Source of the DNA: Lactarius indigo
Taxonomy: Eukaryota; Basidiomycota; Agaricomycetes; Russulales; Russulaceae
Reading direction: 5' to 3'
DNA length: 64,000 nucleotides
Assembly: GCA_025766275.1 (NCBI GenBank)
Contig: JAFKAC010000166.1
Location: 34,401 to 98,400, forward strand
Shown: piece after piece, positions 1-11,648 of the stretch
How the letters are laid out: each line of letters opens with the position of its first letter
Numbering within the stretch: position 1 is the first letter of the stretch
Translations under genes and position numbers: made by a program
The notes under the pieces: generated by a model
Told to the model about the DNA's origin: nothing
The model's database searches: none
The model's input: only the letters and a program-made list of their open reading frames with translations

Positions 1-78
1 GCGCGGGCGGGGTCACCTGGAAACGTTACGGGAACCTGAGGGGGTTAGCAGTAAAGAACCAGCCAGACAAGACATCCG

Positions 79-1258
79 CTATTTCTGAACGCGCGTAGAG
101 GAGCCATTGGTCTCCTCACCAGAGGGAGGGGATCGCCGAGGCTCTGCGACAGAAGGGCAAATTGATGATGTTCCATGAGTCCGATCCATGAATGCCTTTC
201 GGCCCACCTCGTTTGGCCATTCGGATGCCTGCAAGAGATAATTCCGTTTCTCGTCTTCGCCTCGTGCTAATTTAGCGATTTCTTCTGTTGTAAGTGGCGG
301 CAATCGCTGTTCCACCAGGCGGTGGGCTTCCCTTTGCGTCTGCCGCGAGGTTTGAGAGATCGATCGCAGGCCCTTCAAGATGTCCGAGTCTTCTCGAAGT
401 TGTTGGGCTACTTGGGTCAGAAGGGAGGCAGCAGGGTGACTTAGTTTCAAAAGGCCGTGCCATGGTCCGTCTTCGGCTAGCTAAGGGTATGTAACGGCGA
501 TTCATGGTAAGCCTATAGTATCGGTTTCGGAGATATCGCCCTGGATGAAGTTATTTAAGACACGCGTATGGAAGTGTGTGATCCGATCCAATGGATCCTT
601 CCCAGTCAATTTCCACTCGCTGTATTAACCGCCGCATTTGACTCAGATCAGATCAAGTGTGCCGAGTCCTTGGGAGTGTAGAGTCACCCGGTCAAGAAAT
701 GTGTGTAAACAGTTGCATGGCCGCCAATTCTTCCACTTCGAGGGCGAGGGGGAGTGCGCATTGAAGTACCTGAAGAGGGTAGTGGGGTCGAGGGTCGGGA
801 GTTGTAAGGGGGTTTGGAGCTGCGTTGTAATAGTTGACGACACAGATAGTGGGCCCCCAGGACGATATCGATGGCTTGAAGTCATGGCGCAAAGGTCAGC
901 CTCGCTGCGCCGATAGTCACGGTGTGCTGATACGGGCGCACGTGTGACGCACGTTTTGCCGCAACCTGGTACCTGCCCGTCTCCGGGGACTAGGCAATTG
1001 CAACTTTGTAGAGATTCTCACAAGACTTGGCGCCACTGGAAAATCGTTGAACCGACAAGAGAGTTTCTCATTCCCACTGGCATAAACTGAATGAGCAATC
1101 GGTTCTATTCGGGCTTGGTGGACTCGCAGGAGTAGTAGTTCGCCGCCTGTTACGTCTCGAAAAGGCATTGATCCACCTGCGTCTCGGTTGAAGTCTAGTT
1201 GACGTGTGTCAATCGGTTTTTTTCGGGCGAAGGCGTTGACAGCTGACGTCTTTGTCAT
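79..1258 (-). CDS. unresolved multi-exon gene, function unknown
   Basis: Several minus-strand stretches look coding, but I could not join them cleanly. An ATG at 1258 opens a reading beginning MTKTSAVNAFARKKP that runs to about 1010. A second open stretch near 500-620 contains the string RITHFHTRVLNNFIQGD. A third, 79-480, gives a polar helical segment containing LLTQVAQQLREDSD and SQTSRQTQREAHRLVEQ and ends at 79. The third stretch has no ATG of its own: it opens after an in-frame TAG next to possible AG acceptors near 482, so it should be an internal or last exon. I recognise no family. The first ATG is 139 bp from that of the MFS exporter, giving a plausible head-to-head pair. It could instead be two small genes or a decayed one. 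Confidence 0.28.
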
Positions 1259-1396
1259 GGTGGACTTATTTCTGCTTTCTGTGAAAGGAAGGCGCCCAAA
1301 CTCGTGGACACTGGCAGGTCTGACTGTTTGCATAAGTATGCCACCTGGGTACAGTACTTACCACTAGACGTTCCGTTCTTCCCACCCTTTGCAAGG

Positions 1397-3460
1397 ATGT
1401 CCCTGGCGGCGCGCCAACACGAGAATGACGGGTCTGCCGCCTGCAAAGTCCCAGACGCTGCCAACACCCTGACGCCACTCTCACATCGTGAAAGCGCGTC
1501 GCATGATGCCGAGAGCGGCAAGGATAACGATGCGGTAGAGACGCCCCACAGCATTTTTACCTTTAAAGAGAAATGGTTTCTCGTCGGTCTGGCGTCCTTG
1601 TCCGCGTTGTTCAGGTGAGTTGGAAAAAAAAAACCCACGCGGGCACTAACGCAAACTGACGCGACTCGTAACATGCAGTCCCTTTACCGCGAACATATAC
1701 TTCCCTGTTATTCCTACTATATCTGAGGATTTTCACAAAAGTATAGAACTCATCGATCTGACCGTTACAATGTACATGGTCATCCAAGGTTTATGTGCGT
1801 GTATACCTCGGTTCACGATCGAGACTGTATCTCACTGATCTTCCCCGTGATCTAGCTCCGATGTTCTGGGGAACGCTGTCCGACCACCGGGGGCGCAGGC
1901 CAATTATGATTATTTGTTTAACGACGCTCTCCTTGTCATGTGTTGGGCTTGCCCTAGTCCCAACATCCGCCTATTGGTTGTTGATGTTATTACGATGTTT
2001 CCAAGCAGCGGGATCAGCAAGTACCTACGCCATTGGTATGCATCTAGTGGTAGAACAATACTGATTAGAAGAACTAATAGTCGATACTGTCACCACCAGG
2101 TGCTGGGATCATTGCCGACATATCCACTCCTGCTGAACGAGCTGGCTTCATCGGGATTTACGGCGTTGGCCCCATGGTATGTAAATATATCACCCTGCTC
2201 CAAGTACTAGTGAACCTATTTTTGACTGTTAGGTGGGGCCCACCCTCGGTCCTGTAATTGGGGGGGTGCTATCCCAGAGTTTTCATTGGAGGTGTGTATC
2301 ACGCTATTTTGTCTTTTGGCAATCAATGTACCGCAACTCGAATAGAGCTATCTTTTGGTTCTTGTGCATCGGCGCTGCCACATGGGGTCTCGTGCTCTTC
2401 TTGCAAGTGCCGTCCTGTTCATTTTGATGCCTCGTTCTTATGATTGGCACATTCTCAGGTTTCTCCCCGAGACCCTCCGCGCCATCGTGGGGGATGGAAG
2501 TGTCTCAGCAGGGTGGATCTACATGCCCCCGGTGCCCATCATCGGTAGACATCGTGTCATGAAACAACCGGGCGAACTGCCGCCACGCAAGCCACTCGCG
2601 AACCCTTTCACGATGCTTGCATATCCTGATGTCTTCATCCTTCTCCTCTTTAACGGCACATTCTTCGCCGTTTTTTACGGCGTGACAGCCAGTTTATCGA
2701 CCAGCTTCAAGGAGGTATATCCTTATTTAACCCAAACGGATCTTGGGTTGTGCTTCCTCGGCATCGGAGGGGGGATGTTTATTGGTACGATATTCAGCGG
2801 GAAACTCTTGGACGCCAACTACAGGAAGATAAAGGACAACCTCGTCCCTCAAGCTCAGACAGAACCCAAGAAGGTCACTGATCCTGGTTCCCTTCGCGAC
2901 TCATTCCCCATTGAACGGGCCAGGCTACAAATTGCGCCGTACCTTGTTGTTGTGTACACGTCCTGTGTTATAGGTTACGGTTGGTCTCTTCGAGCGAAGA
3001 CCTCCATTGCGGTGCCCTTGATTTTGCAAGTCATCAGTACGTTATATACTACGTTGTGTTACTTGTCACAACCCCTAACTATGCGTCGTGTAGTGGGTGC
3101 TGCGGTTATTAGCGTGATGAACGCTGTCTCAGCGCTACTGGTGGATCTAGTGCCCAATCAGGGATCCTCGATTACAGCCTGTGTATGTCTGCCTTTTTGG
3201 TCTCATGGAAACCCCCAGTTTTTTCATCTCGACAGAACAATGTCGTCCGCTGCTTGATGGGTGCTGGTATGGTGACCATTATAAACCCCATTATTTCTGC
3301 GATGGGCAACGGATGGGCCTACGTTCTTCTCGGTGGTTCATGCGTGCTCGTCTCACCTTTGATTTGGGTTGAAGTCCGGTGGGGGCCCGTATGGCGGGAG
3401 CGGCGGCTCAAAGCGCGGGAACATACCACTGCGCCCTCTCATGAAGCGCCACCAGCATAG
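1397..3460 (+). CDS. MFS multidrug exporter, DHA1 (drug:H+ antiporter-1) family
   Basis: Nine exons join in frame: 1397-1614, 1679-1788, 1856-2035, 2100-2176, 2233-2291, 2346-2402, 2459-3036, 3094-3182 and 3236-3460. The product is 530 aa. After a hydrophilic N-terminus come the family hallmarks: FSPFTANIYFPVIPTIS in TM1, the motif-A loop GTLSDHRGRRP between TM2 and TM3, GPTLGPVIGG in TM5, then FLPETLRAIVGDGS leading into the long central cytoplasmic loop. The C-terminal half keeps LVDLVPNQGSSITAC followed by NNVVRC, typical of fungal DHA1 pumps related to Flr1/Qdr/Tpo1. Twelve membrane helices are expected. It should export toxic small molecules or polyamines across the plasma membrane by proton antiport; the substrate cannot be read from sequence. 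The sixth intron (2403-2458) uses a GC donor (GCAAGT); the GT reading breaks the frame. The ATG at 1397 was preferred over the in-frame ATG at 1304 because the latter adds a non-conserved segment. Confidence 0.88.
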
Positions 3461-3770
3461 TTCACGGAACTCGAACCCGTGGGCTCTGGTGATGTTATTG
3501 TATCACTGCATTTTAACGATGACCTCATGTTGTAATGTATATGTATGATCACCGTAGTACACAGCGTTAATGACCTTTGGATCTCTCGTGGTGTTCGGGG
3601 AGTAAAAGGACTCAGAATCACCAGACCAGAAAAGGCTGCTGAGTCGCGTTCCCGCTGGGACGTCATAGGACTTATACTCGTGGACGGCCACGCAAGCAAA
3701 ATCTCAGGGTCAGGCTCATAATACATCGCTGATACAAAGGCAGGTGCAGACGGTTACAACAGACGGTCTC
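3461..3770. other. convergent 3' spacer between MFS exporter and DCAF11-like gene
   Basis: The two flanking genes end towards each other here. Small open frames exist on the minus strand, but none resembles a protein or has splice support. I see no RNA gene or repeat. Confidence 0.5.
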
Positions 3771-6290
3771 TCATTCATCGTCCTCATCAGAATCTACGAA
3801 CTCATCGTCCGAATCGAGCTGGCCAGGCAACCGCCTCGACTGTCGGGCGCTTCGTTCCTGGCCTTCGAGGCGCCTTTTCTCCACGAGGTCTTCTAGTGCG
3901 CCGGCCATCTTCGGTAAGCCCTTCCACTCGTGGCGCGCGACGACGCTGCCCCCGTGGCCACTAGACCAGCCGACACTCATCAGAACGGGCTCCTGATGTC
4001 GGAAGCAGATCAGCAAACTCTCCCCCTATCTTATTCGCGCTTTGCCTTACCTTCGAGTGCCAGCTCACGTCGCGGACGCATACGGGCTTGGAGCCTTTGA
4101 AGTCCCTCGGCTCGAGGCCAGATGGGTCAAACGCCATCGGAAGTGTCTTGCTCCGGTCAAGCACTTGAACGACTCGGCCGTCGAGTGACCAGATCTAAGA
4201 ATAATAGGGTTGAGATAAAAATTCGAAACCCCCCCACGAGAGTGACACGAACGTGTATCCTTCCGTCGGCAGACCCAGAATAGATGTACTGCCCACCCGT
4301 TGTCTCTGCAGGACTGAAGTGGCACCGTATGAGAGTCTGAAGCACAGCGTGCCCTCGGTATGTCATAACGCTGCAGTCCAGCGGATGCGCCAGGTACTTT
4401 GGTTTAGGGTAGTGTCCATACCTAGCGATTATTAATAATGATTCAAATGGGGGACCAAGGGCAGAACGCGTTTACCGATAGTCATATCCACTAATGCCAT
4501 AGTCGACGTTAACCACCGCTTCGTGTTCTGTGTTTGTGCGCATTTTACGCAGGTCCCACAACCGAAGAGCCTGATCTTTCCCATTGGAAATTACATAACG
4601 ACCATCCCCCTTCGCTGACACGTTGGTTATACCTTCTGTGTGACCGATCAACACACCCGAGGGCGTTTGTGAAGGGCCCAACGAACGGCGGTCCCTGTGA
4701 AACACTGCGTCCAGGCGGCATGTAGAAAATAAAACATTACACACCAGATTTTCAAAAACGCATCGTCTGAGGCACTGATAAGAACATTACCAGAAGCTGT
4801 ATCGGCCCAGCAACAACTGTTGACGTCATCTTGATGGGCGTCGATCTTGACTGTTCGCTTATTGGCAAGTAGGTCATATACTTGTACGCCTTATGAGCAT
4901 CTTCGTTTTTTTCACCTGGGCCACATACTCACCGAAAATCTTTCCATCTCCTCCGGCAACAACCTCATTACCGTCCGCCGAAAATTTACAGCTCCAAATA
5001 CCGAAATTATCCGAGGACATGGGACCGAGCCGTCGTGTAGGTACCGTATCTGCAAAGGATAGCGGTATCTGAGTTGTTGATGAGTCCAGCGTTGTCGCCA
5101 TGTGCACTGTCGAGTCCTACGTATCACTCCCGGTAAGGCTCGCCTCAGGAACGCGCAAATGGCTCACAATGGAGGAATAAATGATCCTGTATTGGCCGAT
5201 GAGCACAGGAGACGAACCACATGTGACGCTAACCTTTCATTGTCGGGGCTTAGGTGGGCATCGGTAATAGTCCATCCACCTGACGAACCCTGAATAATCT
5301 TGATGACCTTCATGGTTGTCGGTTCGTCGGCGGGTGCCCACCCTCGTCGCCGGTGATGCCGTTCTGTTGGCTGTGGAGTTTGCCTGGGATTTGTAGGAGG
5401 CGCGGTCGTATCGAATATATGCAAGCGGAAGTCTACTGAAGATTCAGCGCGGACACTAGGCTGGGACGATGGCACATCATACCTTTGCAGCATGTGTAAT
5501 AGAATGACGAATCTGAGCCACCCGAATAAGATGCCAATATATAGTAGTCGGGACGTATACGAACTGGTTGAGTATTGTCCACAGTATATGTTATCGGTAA
5601 GAGACGCAACGGCCGTGCCGTTAGTGTTGGGGACGATAGCCTGGGTTCATGGTTAAGAAGGATGTAGTACACCAAGGACGTACACTCCACTTACGTTGGT
5701 GATGTCCTGCATAGGAGTTTGACGGAGCTTGATCTGCCTTGACAATATGGCTTTGGCAAAGCTAGTACCCCCATTACGAGACCGGGTTTCGCAGCCAATT
5801 CGACCGAACTCTCCACTCACAAGGAGTCTCCTGCCTGCCTCTTGGGGCGTAGTCACGGGTGGAAACCATTTTGGGGTCTTGGCGTGTGGCCGACGCCAAA
5901 AGCTTTGCATCTCCTCTTCGTCATCTTCGTCCTCGTCATCATCTTCGTCGTTGTTCCGATTACGTAGGTCGCGATCATCGACGCTCCTTGCGTTATCTTG
6001 ATGTCGAGTAGTTGCAGAGTCGCCTCCCGACAAGCGTACTAGGCGGAACCCTGATGATAACGACTGGCGAAACAACTCTCGGGTTGACTCTGAGTCATCG
6101 TCTCCTTCGCCCCGAGTTCCAAATGCACGCATTTGCATGATGGCTATTTCAGAATAATCAGAACGTAAGAGAGGGGACAAAGGGCTCGCTGAGATTCTGA
6201 GTGCGCACTATTGAGAAGCTCCATAATTCCCAGATTTTGGCCTTGCCTATCTCCATTTCCCTCTGTTGGTGAGTCTCTGTTGTGAGACAT
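3771..6290 (-). CDS. DCAF11/WDR23-like WD40 protein (CUL4-DDB1 substrate receptor)
   Basis: The exons read through an acidic N-terminal region (a long D/E run near 5930), then PQEAGRRLLVSGEFGRIG, then IVPNTNGTAV and YCGQYST joined to NSSFYYTCCK, then VDFRLHIFDTTAPP. Further blades include WTITDAHLSPDNE, DNFGIWSCKFSADGNEVVAG, GVLIGHTEGITNVSAKGDG and QYIYSGSADGRI. The short acidic tail ends DSDEDDE. This order matches DCAF11/WDR23 (LEC14B in plants), which presents substrates to CUL4-DDB1 ubiquitin ligases. The start is uncertain. An ATG at 6290 gives MSHNRDSPTEGNGDRQGQ and leads into LLNSAHSESQRAL, but this is one base out of frame with the continuing SPLLRSDYSEIAI, and no GT-AG pair in between repairs it. 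The first ATG in the main frame is at 6138. The gene faces the TBL1-like gene across 159 bp. Confidence 0.82.
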
Positions 6291-6449
6291 GTTGGGGCTA
6301 CGCAGACCTGAAGCCTGAATCACTATTTAGCTCGGCAAGAGACCGGCACAGAACTATCCCGGCCCGATTTTCCGGTTTACTGCCAGGACCCCAAGCACAC
6401 CCCACGTAATCGGACACTCGGGGTCATTCGCACACTCGACCTCACGCTC

Positions 6450-8737
6450 ATGACTGCCGCAGCTCCAATAACCATCAACGCCGATGAAGTGAACTGCCTC
6501 ATCTACGCCTATCTCAAAGACTCGGGTAATTCTCCCCTCAAGTTTACCTTTTGCCTCACCAACCTGCATTCTCAGGCTTTCAACACACTGCCTTCTGTCT
6601 ACTGAACGAGGGTCACCTACAACATTCCGTCCACCTAGAAACGCATATCCCACGGGGAGAGCTGATAGAGCTTTTGATCAAAGCGTTGCTTTATACGGAA
6701 GTGGAGGCACATTGGAGGGGAAACAATGACATGACCGGGAACTGCACCGCCGGTTTCTCGCTGTTGGACACCCACGTTTGCTCCTTGAATCCTGGTGCTA
6801 AGCCGACCGTCAAACTACCCGCCAATTCTGCAGTTACGCCTCTCGTCATGGCGCCTCCCTCGGCCTCAGTGACCGAACTCTCTGACGCGCAGAAGCGCAA
6901 GGCAAGCACTCCAGTTACTGAAGAGGGTCACCCGGACAAGCGGCAAAAGACGGCAGAAGTAGAAAGTATAGTAGAAGTAGGAGAAAAGAATACTGACGGT
7001 GCGTTGACCTTGTTTCAGTAAATCCATGTTGGTTCTCCACGCGGCGTCGTTACTTACACAGTACATGCTAGGTTCAACTTCAACTTCTCGGAGGGCCCAT
7101 CCCGAAACAGGTAAGAAGGGCGTGAAGCGTGGGAAGTCGCCCAAGTCCAAGTCCCCCGCACCTGCAACCCCTGTACCACCGCCAGCGCCAGAAACTGGTC
7201 CAACCGTTGAAGACGATGAACCTGGTGACCCCGTTCGACTACTTAAGGGTCATGATACCGAGGTGCGCCATGTGTGGTGCCTAACTTGGTTACTCAAACG
7301 GAATCTGGAAACTTGTCAGGTCTTCGTCTGTGCATGGAACCCCGTTCATCACGACGTGCTGACGTCGGGGTGAGCCCATTCTTTACAGATACGACCTTTC
7401 ATACTTATTCCATGCAGATCAAAAGATGCTGTTGTTCATCTATGGGATTTGTCGCAAGACTCCAAGATCAGTAAACCCTACCAGACAATCGATTGTTCTT
7501 CCACGAAAGTTGACTCAGACCTCACCTCCTTGGACTGGAATTGCCACGGGACGCTCTTGTCTGTAGGATCTTACGACGCCACGTTACGCATATACACAGC
7601 TTCTGCTGAGCTATATTTCGAAAGTCGATTACACAAAGTGGGAACCATCATTACTCCTCAGCAGTCGTGCCTGACGTTCTGCCGTTTAAAATAGGGTCCG
7701 ATCTTCGCTACACGCTTCTCTAAGGATGGGAAATGGCTCGCTACCGCAAGTTTGGACAATACTGTCTGTCTCTGGGACGTCGAGAACAAACAAAGGCGTA
7801 TGCAGTACAAGCACCGGGGTGCGTATCAGTTCAATCTCACCTGCACCCAACTGGGTTCATTTGGCGTAGGTATTTGTCTGGACTTGGACTGGCTCGATGA
7901 GGAATTATTTGCCAGTTGCAGTGCCGACAAGGTTATCCACGTGTTAAGCGTTAATCACCCAGAGCCTATTGCCGTTCTCACGTTGGTACTCGTCCTTTCG
8001 GCCAAAGTCCTGTGAATGCTCATAACTACGCAGGGGACACGAAGGCGAAGTCAACCAGATCAAGGCAAATCCATCGGGAAGTCGGCTCATGTCGTGTTCC
8101 GATGATATGACCGCACGTATCTGGGAGATGAGGAGGGTCAAGCACCCCTCCCAGCCCGACCAAGTAGCTGTTAGTGGTGAGATGAGATTACTCGAGGGTC
8201 ATCGAAACTGGGTCACTGGCATAAGCTGGAGTCCCACGAAGATTGCCAAGGGCCACGAACTAGTCGCCACGTTAGTTTTTCTCTTAAAGCAGAGCTCTGC
8301 TCATCGTGCCCATGCTTATTTCCCATAGCGCATCGTTCGATAGTACGGCGCGTTTATGGGATGCCGATACAGGCATATGCCTACAGGCGTTCACGCACCA
8401 CAAAAAACCTATATACTCGATTGCATTCAGCCCGGATGGGAGGTGGCTCGCTACTGGTGGTGGCGACGGATGGGTCCACCTTTATGATGTCGCGGTACGA
8501 TTTTTTTATTCTCTCCACCGTCCTTTTTTTCTGAGACAAACACCGCAGGAGAGGCAGAAGATCTGGTCCTGGCTTTCGGAACACCAAAAGCGTGCAATAT
8601 TCGAGATGACCTGGCAACAGCACGGAGATGGAATCAACCGCGTTGCGATTGCCCTGCAATCGCACAAAGTCGGGTTGATCGACTTGACACGGATAGCTAG
8701 CGTGAGGAAGGCGTACCGCCGCCGCACAACCTCCTGA
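6450..8737 (+). CDS. TBL1/TBL1XR1-like LisH-WD40 corepressor subunit
   Basis: The first exon (6450-6525) begins [15 protein letters not shown] and joins at 6576 to form a LisH dimerisation motif ([19 protein letters not shown]), followed by the F-box-like [21 protein letters not shown] region seen in TBL1 proteins. A Lys/Pro-rich linker precedes the propeller. WD40 blades follow: KGHDTEV...[55 protein letters not shown], [49 protein letters not shown] and [18 protein letters not shown]. The last exon ends [12 protein letters not shown]. At least eight short introns are needed. In animals TBL1 bridges nuclear receptors, NCoR and HDAC3; the yeast relative Sif2 sits in the Set3 histone deacetylase complex, so a chromatin-repression role is expected. 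Confidence 0.85.
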
Positions 8738-9431
8738 GGCCCATCATCCCTACCTTCACCCTGTATCGTTCAACTTCACATCCGAGCTCCGTGAGCTGTT
8801 TCCATTAGTTACTGCGTGTTTGCTATTTGTGTACAAATTCGACCTGCCCGTTCCTTATCTACAAGGGCTACAAGTAACATATTTTTAATGCAAGGCTCTG
8901 AGACTTCTGTCTCAGGCCTCAGACTCAAGTCGAAAGAACACTGGCGTGATTGCGTGATCGTTGAATGATGTGAACGATAGGATAGTGTAACGGGAAAATC
9001 TCCCATAAAAATTTGACGCTTGCACTACGTATGTTCCCCTCTGAAAAACAAGGGGATGAATTGTATGTACCCCAGTGTTCTGAAGAGTAACTTAACCGCC
9101 TAAGTGAAAACGAAAAGAAAACACGAATTCAGTTCGTCTCTGTTTATAGCAAGAAAGCGATGACGGTCACTGTCGACAACTCAGAGAGTGAAGGGTTTCA
9201 ATTTGCCAAAGACCCGAAGACCCCTGCGCCTCTAGCTGGGAGTGACCAAGTATCTCTGCTTCAAGACCCGCATCTGCTCGTAACGCTCTACCAGCTGCGC
9301 TCACATCTGGGCAGTAATCGGGTGGAGTCCACGCCGGAACGAGTAGCAACATGCGCAAGATATGTAGTCTCGAACAATCAGTAATTAAATTTAACGAACG
9401 CAGTAGAGTATAAGAATCACGGGTAAGCCAT
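8738..9431. other. convergent spacer, no recognised gene
   Basis: This 694-bp stretch lies between the 3' ends of the TBL1-like gene and RAD7. A 74-codon open frame at 9160-9384 (+) has no recognisable motif and no supported introns. I see no RNA gene. Confidence 0.45.
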
Positions 9432-11373
9432 TCAGTACGCAGAAACATATACATAGCTCTCTACCCCGACGAGGCTTACATTCGACTGGCAAAAAAAAAA
9501 AAAAGCAGCCATCAGCTCCTCTGGGATATTGTCTGACATAAAAAGAAAATCGCACCTTCCGGGGACAGCCCGACGTGACCCGGTTACAGCCCCAGCACTT
9601 GATCTCCTCCAGCTTGGGACAGCCGTCCAAAATAGCTTTGATGACAAAGTCATCTACGGCCCTGTTCCACCCGACGTCGAGTGCGCGCAGCTCGCGCGCG
9701 CTCGCGATGTTCGCTAGTGCGTCCGCCGTCGTCTCGCACCACGAGCTGATATTCAGCGCCGACAGCGTCGTGCGCGCGGGGCACTCGAGGAGCGCGGGCA
9801 GCGCGCTGGCGCCGACATCATGCGCGCGCGCGATGCTCAGCGTACTGAGGGCGGTGGGTTTCCACGCGCGGAAGAACGCGGCGACGCCTTCGTCCGTCAG
9901 CGTGGGTAGGTTGTCCAGCCTGAGGGAAACCAGGCGCTGCGCGTGCGCGCATATACCGTCCTGCAGGAAGTCGTCGCCGAGCTCCTCGTGGCCGGACAAG
10001 TCGAGGTGTGTGAGTTGCGCACCGCGCGCGTGCAGCATGCCGAGAAGCCCGTCATCGGAGCAGGAGGCGCTTGGCGAAGAGAGGTCGAGTTGCTCTAGGC
10101 GCTGGAGAGAGGATATGTGGGGGAGGAACGTATCGTCAAGCTTGCCGATTTCCTTCAGGCGGAGCTCGGTAATGTCAGGGCAGTTCCTGGCCAATGCGGA
10201 CATGCACTCGAGATCAAATCGGGGGCTCTGGTGGAGCAGAAGACCCGTGAGCCTATTGTGGGACTCGAAGAAGGAAATCCAGGCAGGCACGCGAACCAGG
10301 AAAGGTCCGAGAAGTTCGAGACGCGTGAGCGAGGGAAGCGACGTGGACCAAGAATTGAGAACGGTGTCGTCAAGGTGACCACAGAAGTCAATCCGGAGTG
10401 AGGTGAGGTTGGGGTTGAGAAGGGCAAGGGTCGTGAGCGCAGGCGGCTCGAGCTTGGTGCCATCGTAGATTTTGAGATTCGTGTTCTTTGTATCGTAAAA
10501 GAGAGTGGCGTTCTCTGGTGTCCTGAGGATGTGTGTTGGTCAACTGATTCAGTCAAGGGGTTGCACATTCTTACAAGGACCTATTTCTGCATAGAACACG
10601 GGCAATTCGGTCCAGGTTGACAGAGCCAATATCCCCAAATGCCTCAACGTCGTTGATATGCTTAGAAACGACCTAAAGGGAAACTGTGAACGAATATCAA
10701 TTGACATGGCAACATATACACACCTTGATGCAGAATGAGACGAGGGTGGGGAACTTCCTCTCTTGAATGTTGGTAATGTTGCGCTTTTCAGCAGCGGACT
10801 TGCGCTTGCGCGGTGCAGCGGGTTTCTTGAACGGGTTGGCTCCAGAAGCCTTGGTGCAGGGGTGACAGAGATAGCCTGGAGGAGGACTCGCAGCAATCGT
10901 GTATTTGGTCTTCAACTGAACGTGAGCAAGAATGTAGGGAAACCGCTGCCGAAATACGCACCACAGTAAATTGCTTCAAACATTTCGCACACTTCTCGAG
11001 ACTCCCAGTAGGTGGCCTGGGGTTGGCTGACTTGTTCGTCCACAGAGATTTCGACAGGGCAGTATAGGCATCGTCTTCGTCGTCCTCGTAGTCGCCATCA
11101 TCCTGTTTCTTTGCCTTCTTCTTGGCTGCTGCTTTTTGCTTCTCCAAAGCTGCTTTCGACCCCTTGCGTTTCTTCGCCGGAGGTTCTTCTTCGCTGTCAA
11201 GATGATCAGAGTCGGGGGCAGCCTCGAACCACAAGTTAGAACCCGAAAGAAACGATAGGGCTACGGCATACATACCTCCCCAGAAGGCGCACCGGTCGTT
11301 CCACCGTGTGCCTCTTCGTTGTTTTCTTCCTGATTCCCACTCCCTGACGCGTTACTAGGGCCTGCCTCTGCCT

Positions 11374-11405
<32 letters not shown>

Positions 11406-11548
11406 GCTCGACGGCGAATTAAGGAATGGGTGATGCCCGATTCCTGCAAGGAAGTGAGCGGTCATATATGCGGAATATTTTGTTAGACACTGACCCTAAG
11501 GAATTCTGTGAGAGCAGAAGTGGGCCCACGGACGTTGTTTCTTCTCAT
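9432..11548 (-). CDS. RAD7: DNA repair protein RAD7 (nucleotide excision repair)
   Basis: The first exon encodes MRRNNVRGPTSALTEFLR and is spliced to ESGITHSLIRRRAQ, the conserved Rad7 N-terminus. A glutamine run (11 Q, around 11380-11410) and an acidic/Lys-rich linker follow. Next comes a Cys4 zinc-binding module split by an intron: EKCAKCLKQFTV, then PPPGYLCHPCTKASG. The C-terminal half is a chain of leucine-rich repeats, for example RNCPDITELRLKEIGKLDD, QLTHLDLSGHEELGDDFL and ELRALDVGWNRAVDDFV. The final exon reads SNVSLVGVESYVYVSAY and stops at 9432; an intron with a long T run (about 9490-9503 on the plus strand) precedes it. In yeast Rad7 with Rad16 forms the NEF4 damage-recognition complex for global-genome repair. 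The gene is head-to-head with the Rrn10-like gene, 100 bp apart. Confidence 0.88.
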
Positions 11549-11648
11549 TTCTGTCTGAGACAAACTGACTCACGCGACGCGCCTCAATGGACAAAGATTA
11601 CGTGATCTACTTGCCCTCGGCCCATATCCGGACCGTACTGTCGAAGCA

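Noticed and set aside
9575..10378. 267-codon plus-strand frame
   Set aside because: It lies opposite the RAD7 leucine-rich repeats, which have clear homology; the antisense frame has shadow-like Ser/Arg-rich composition.
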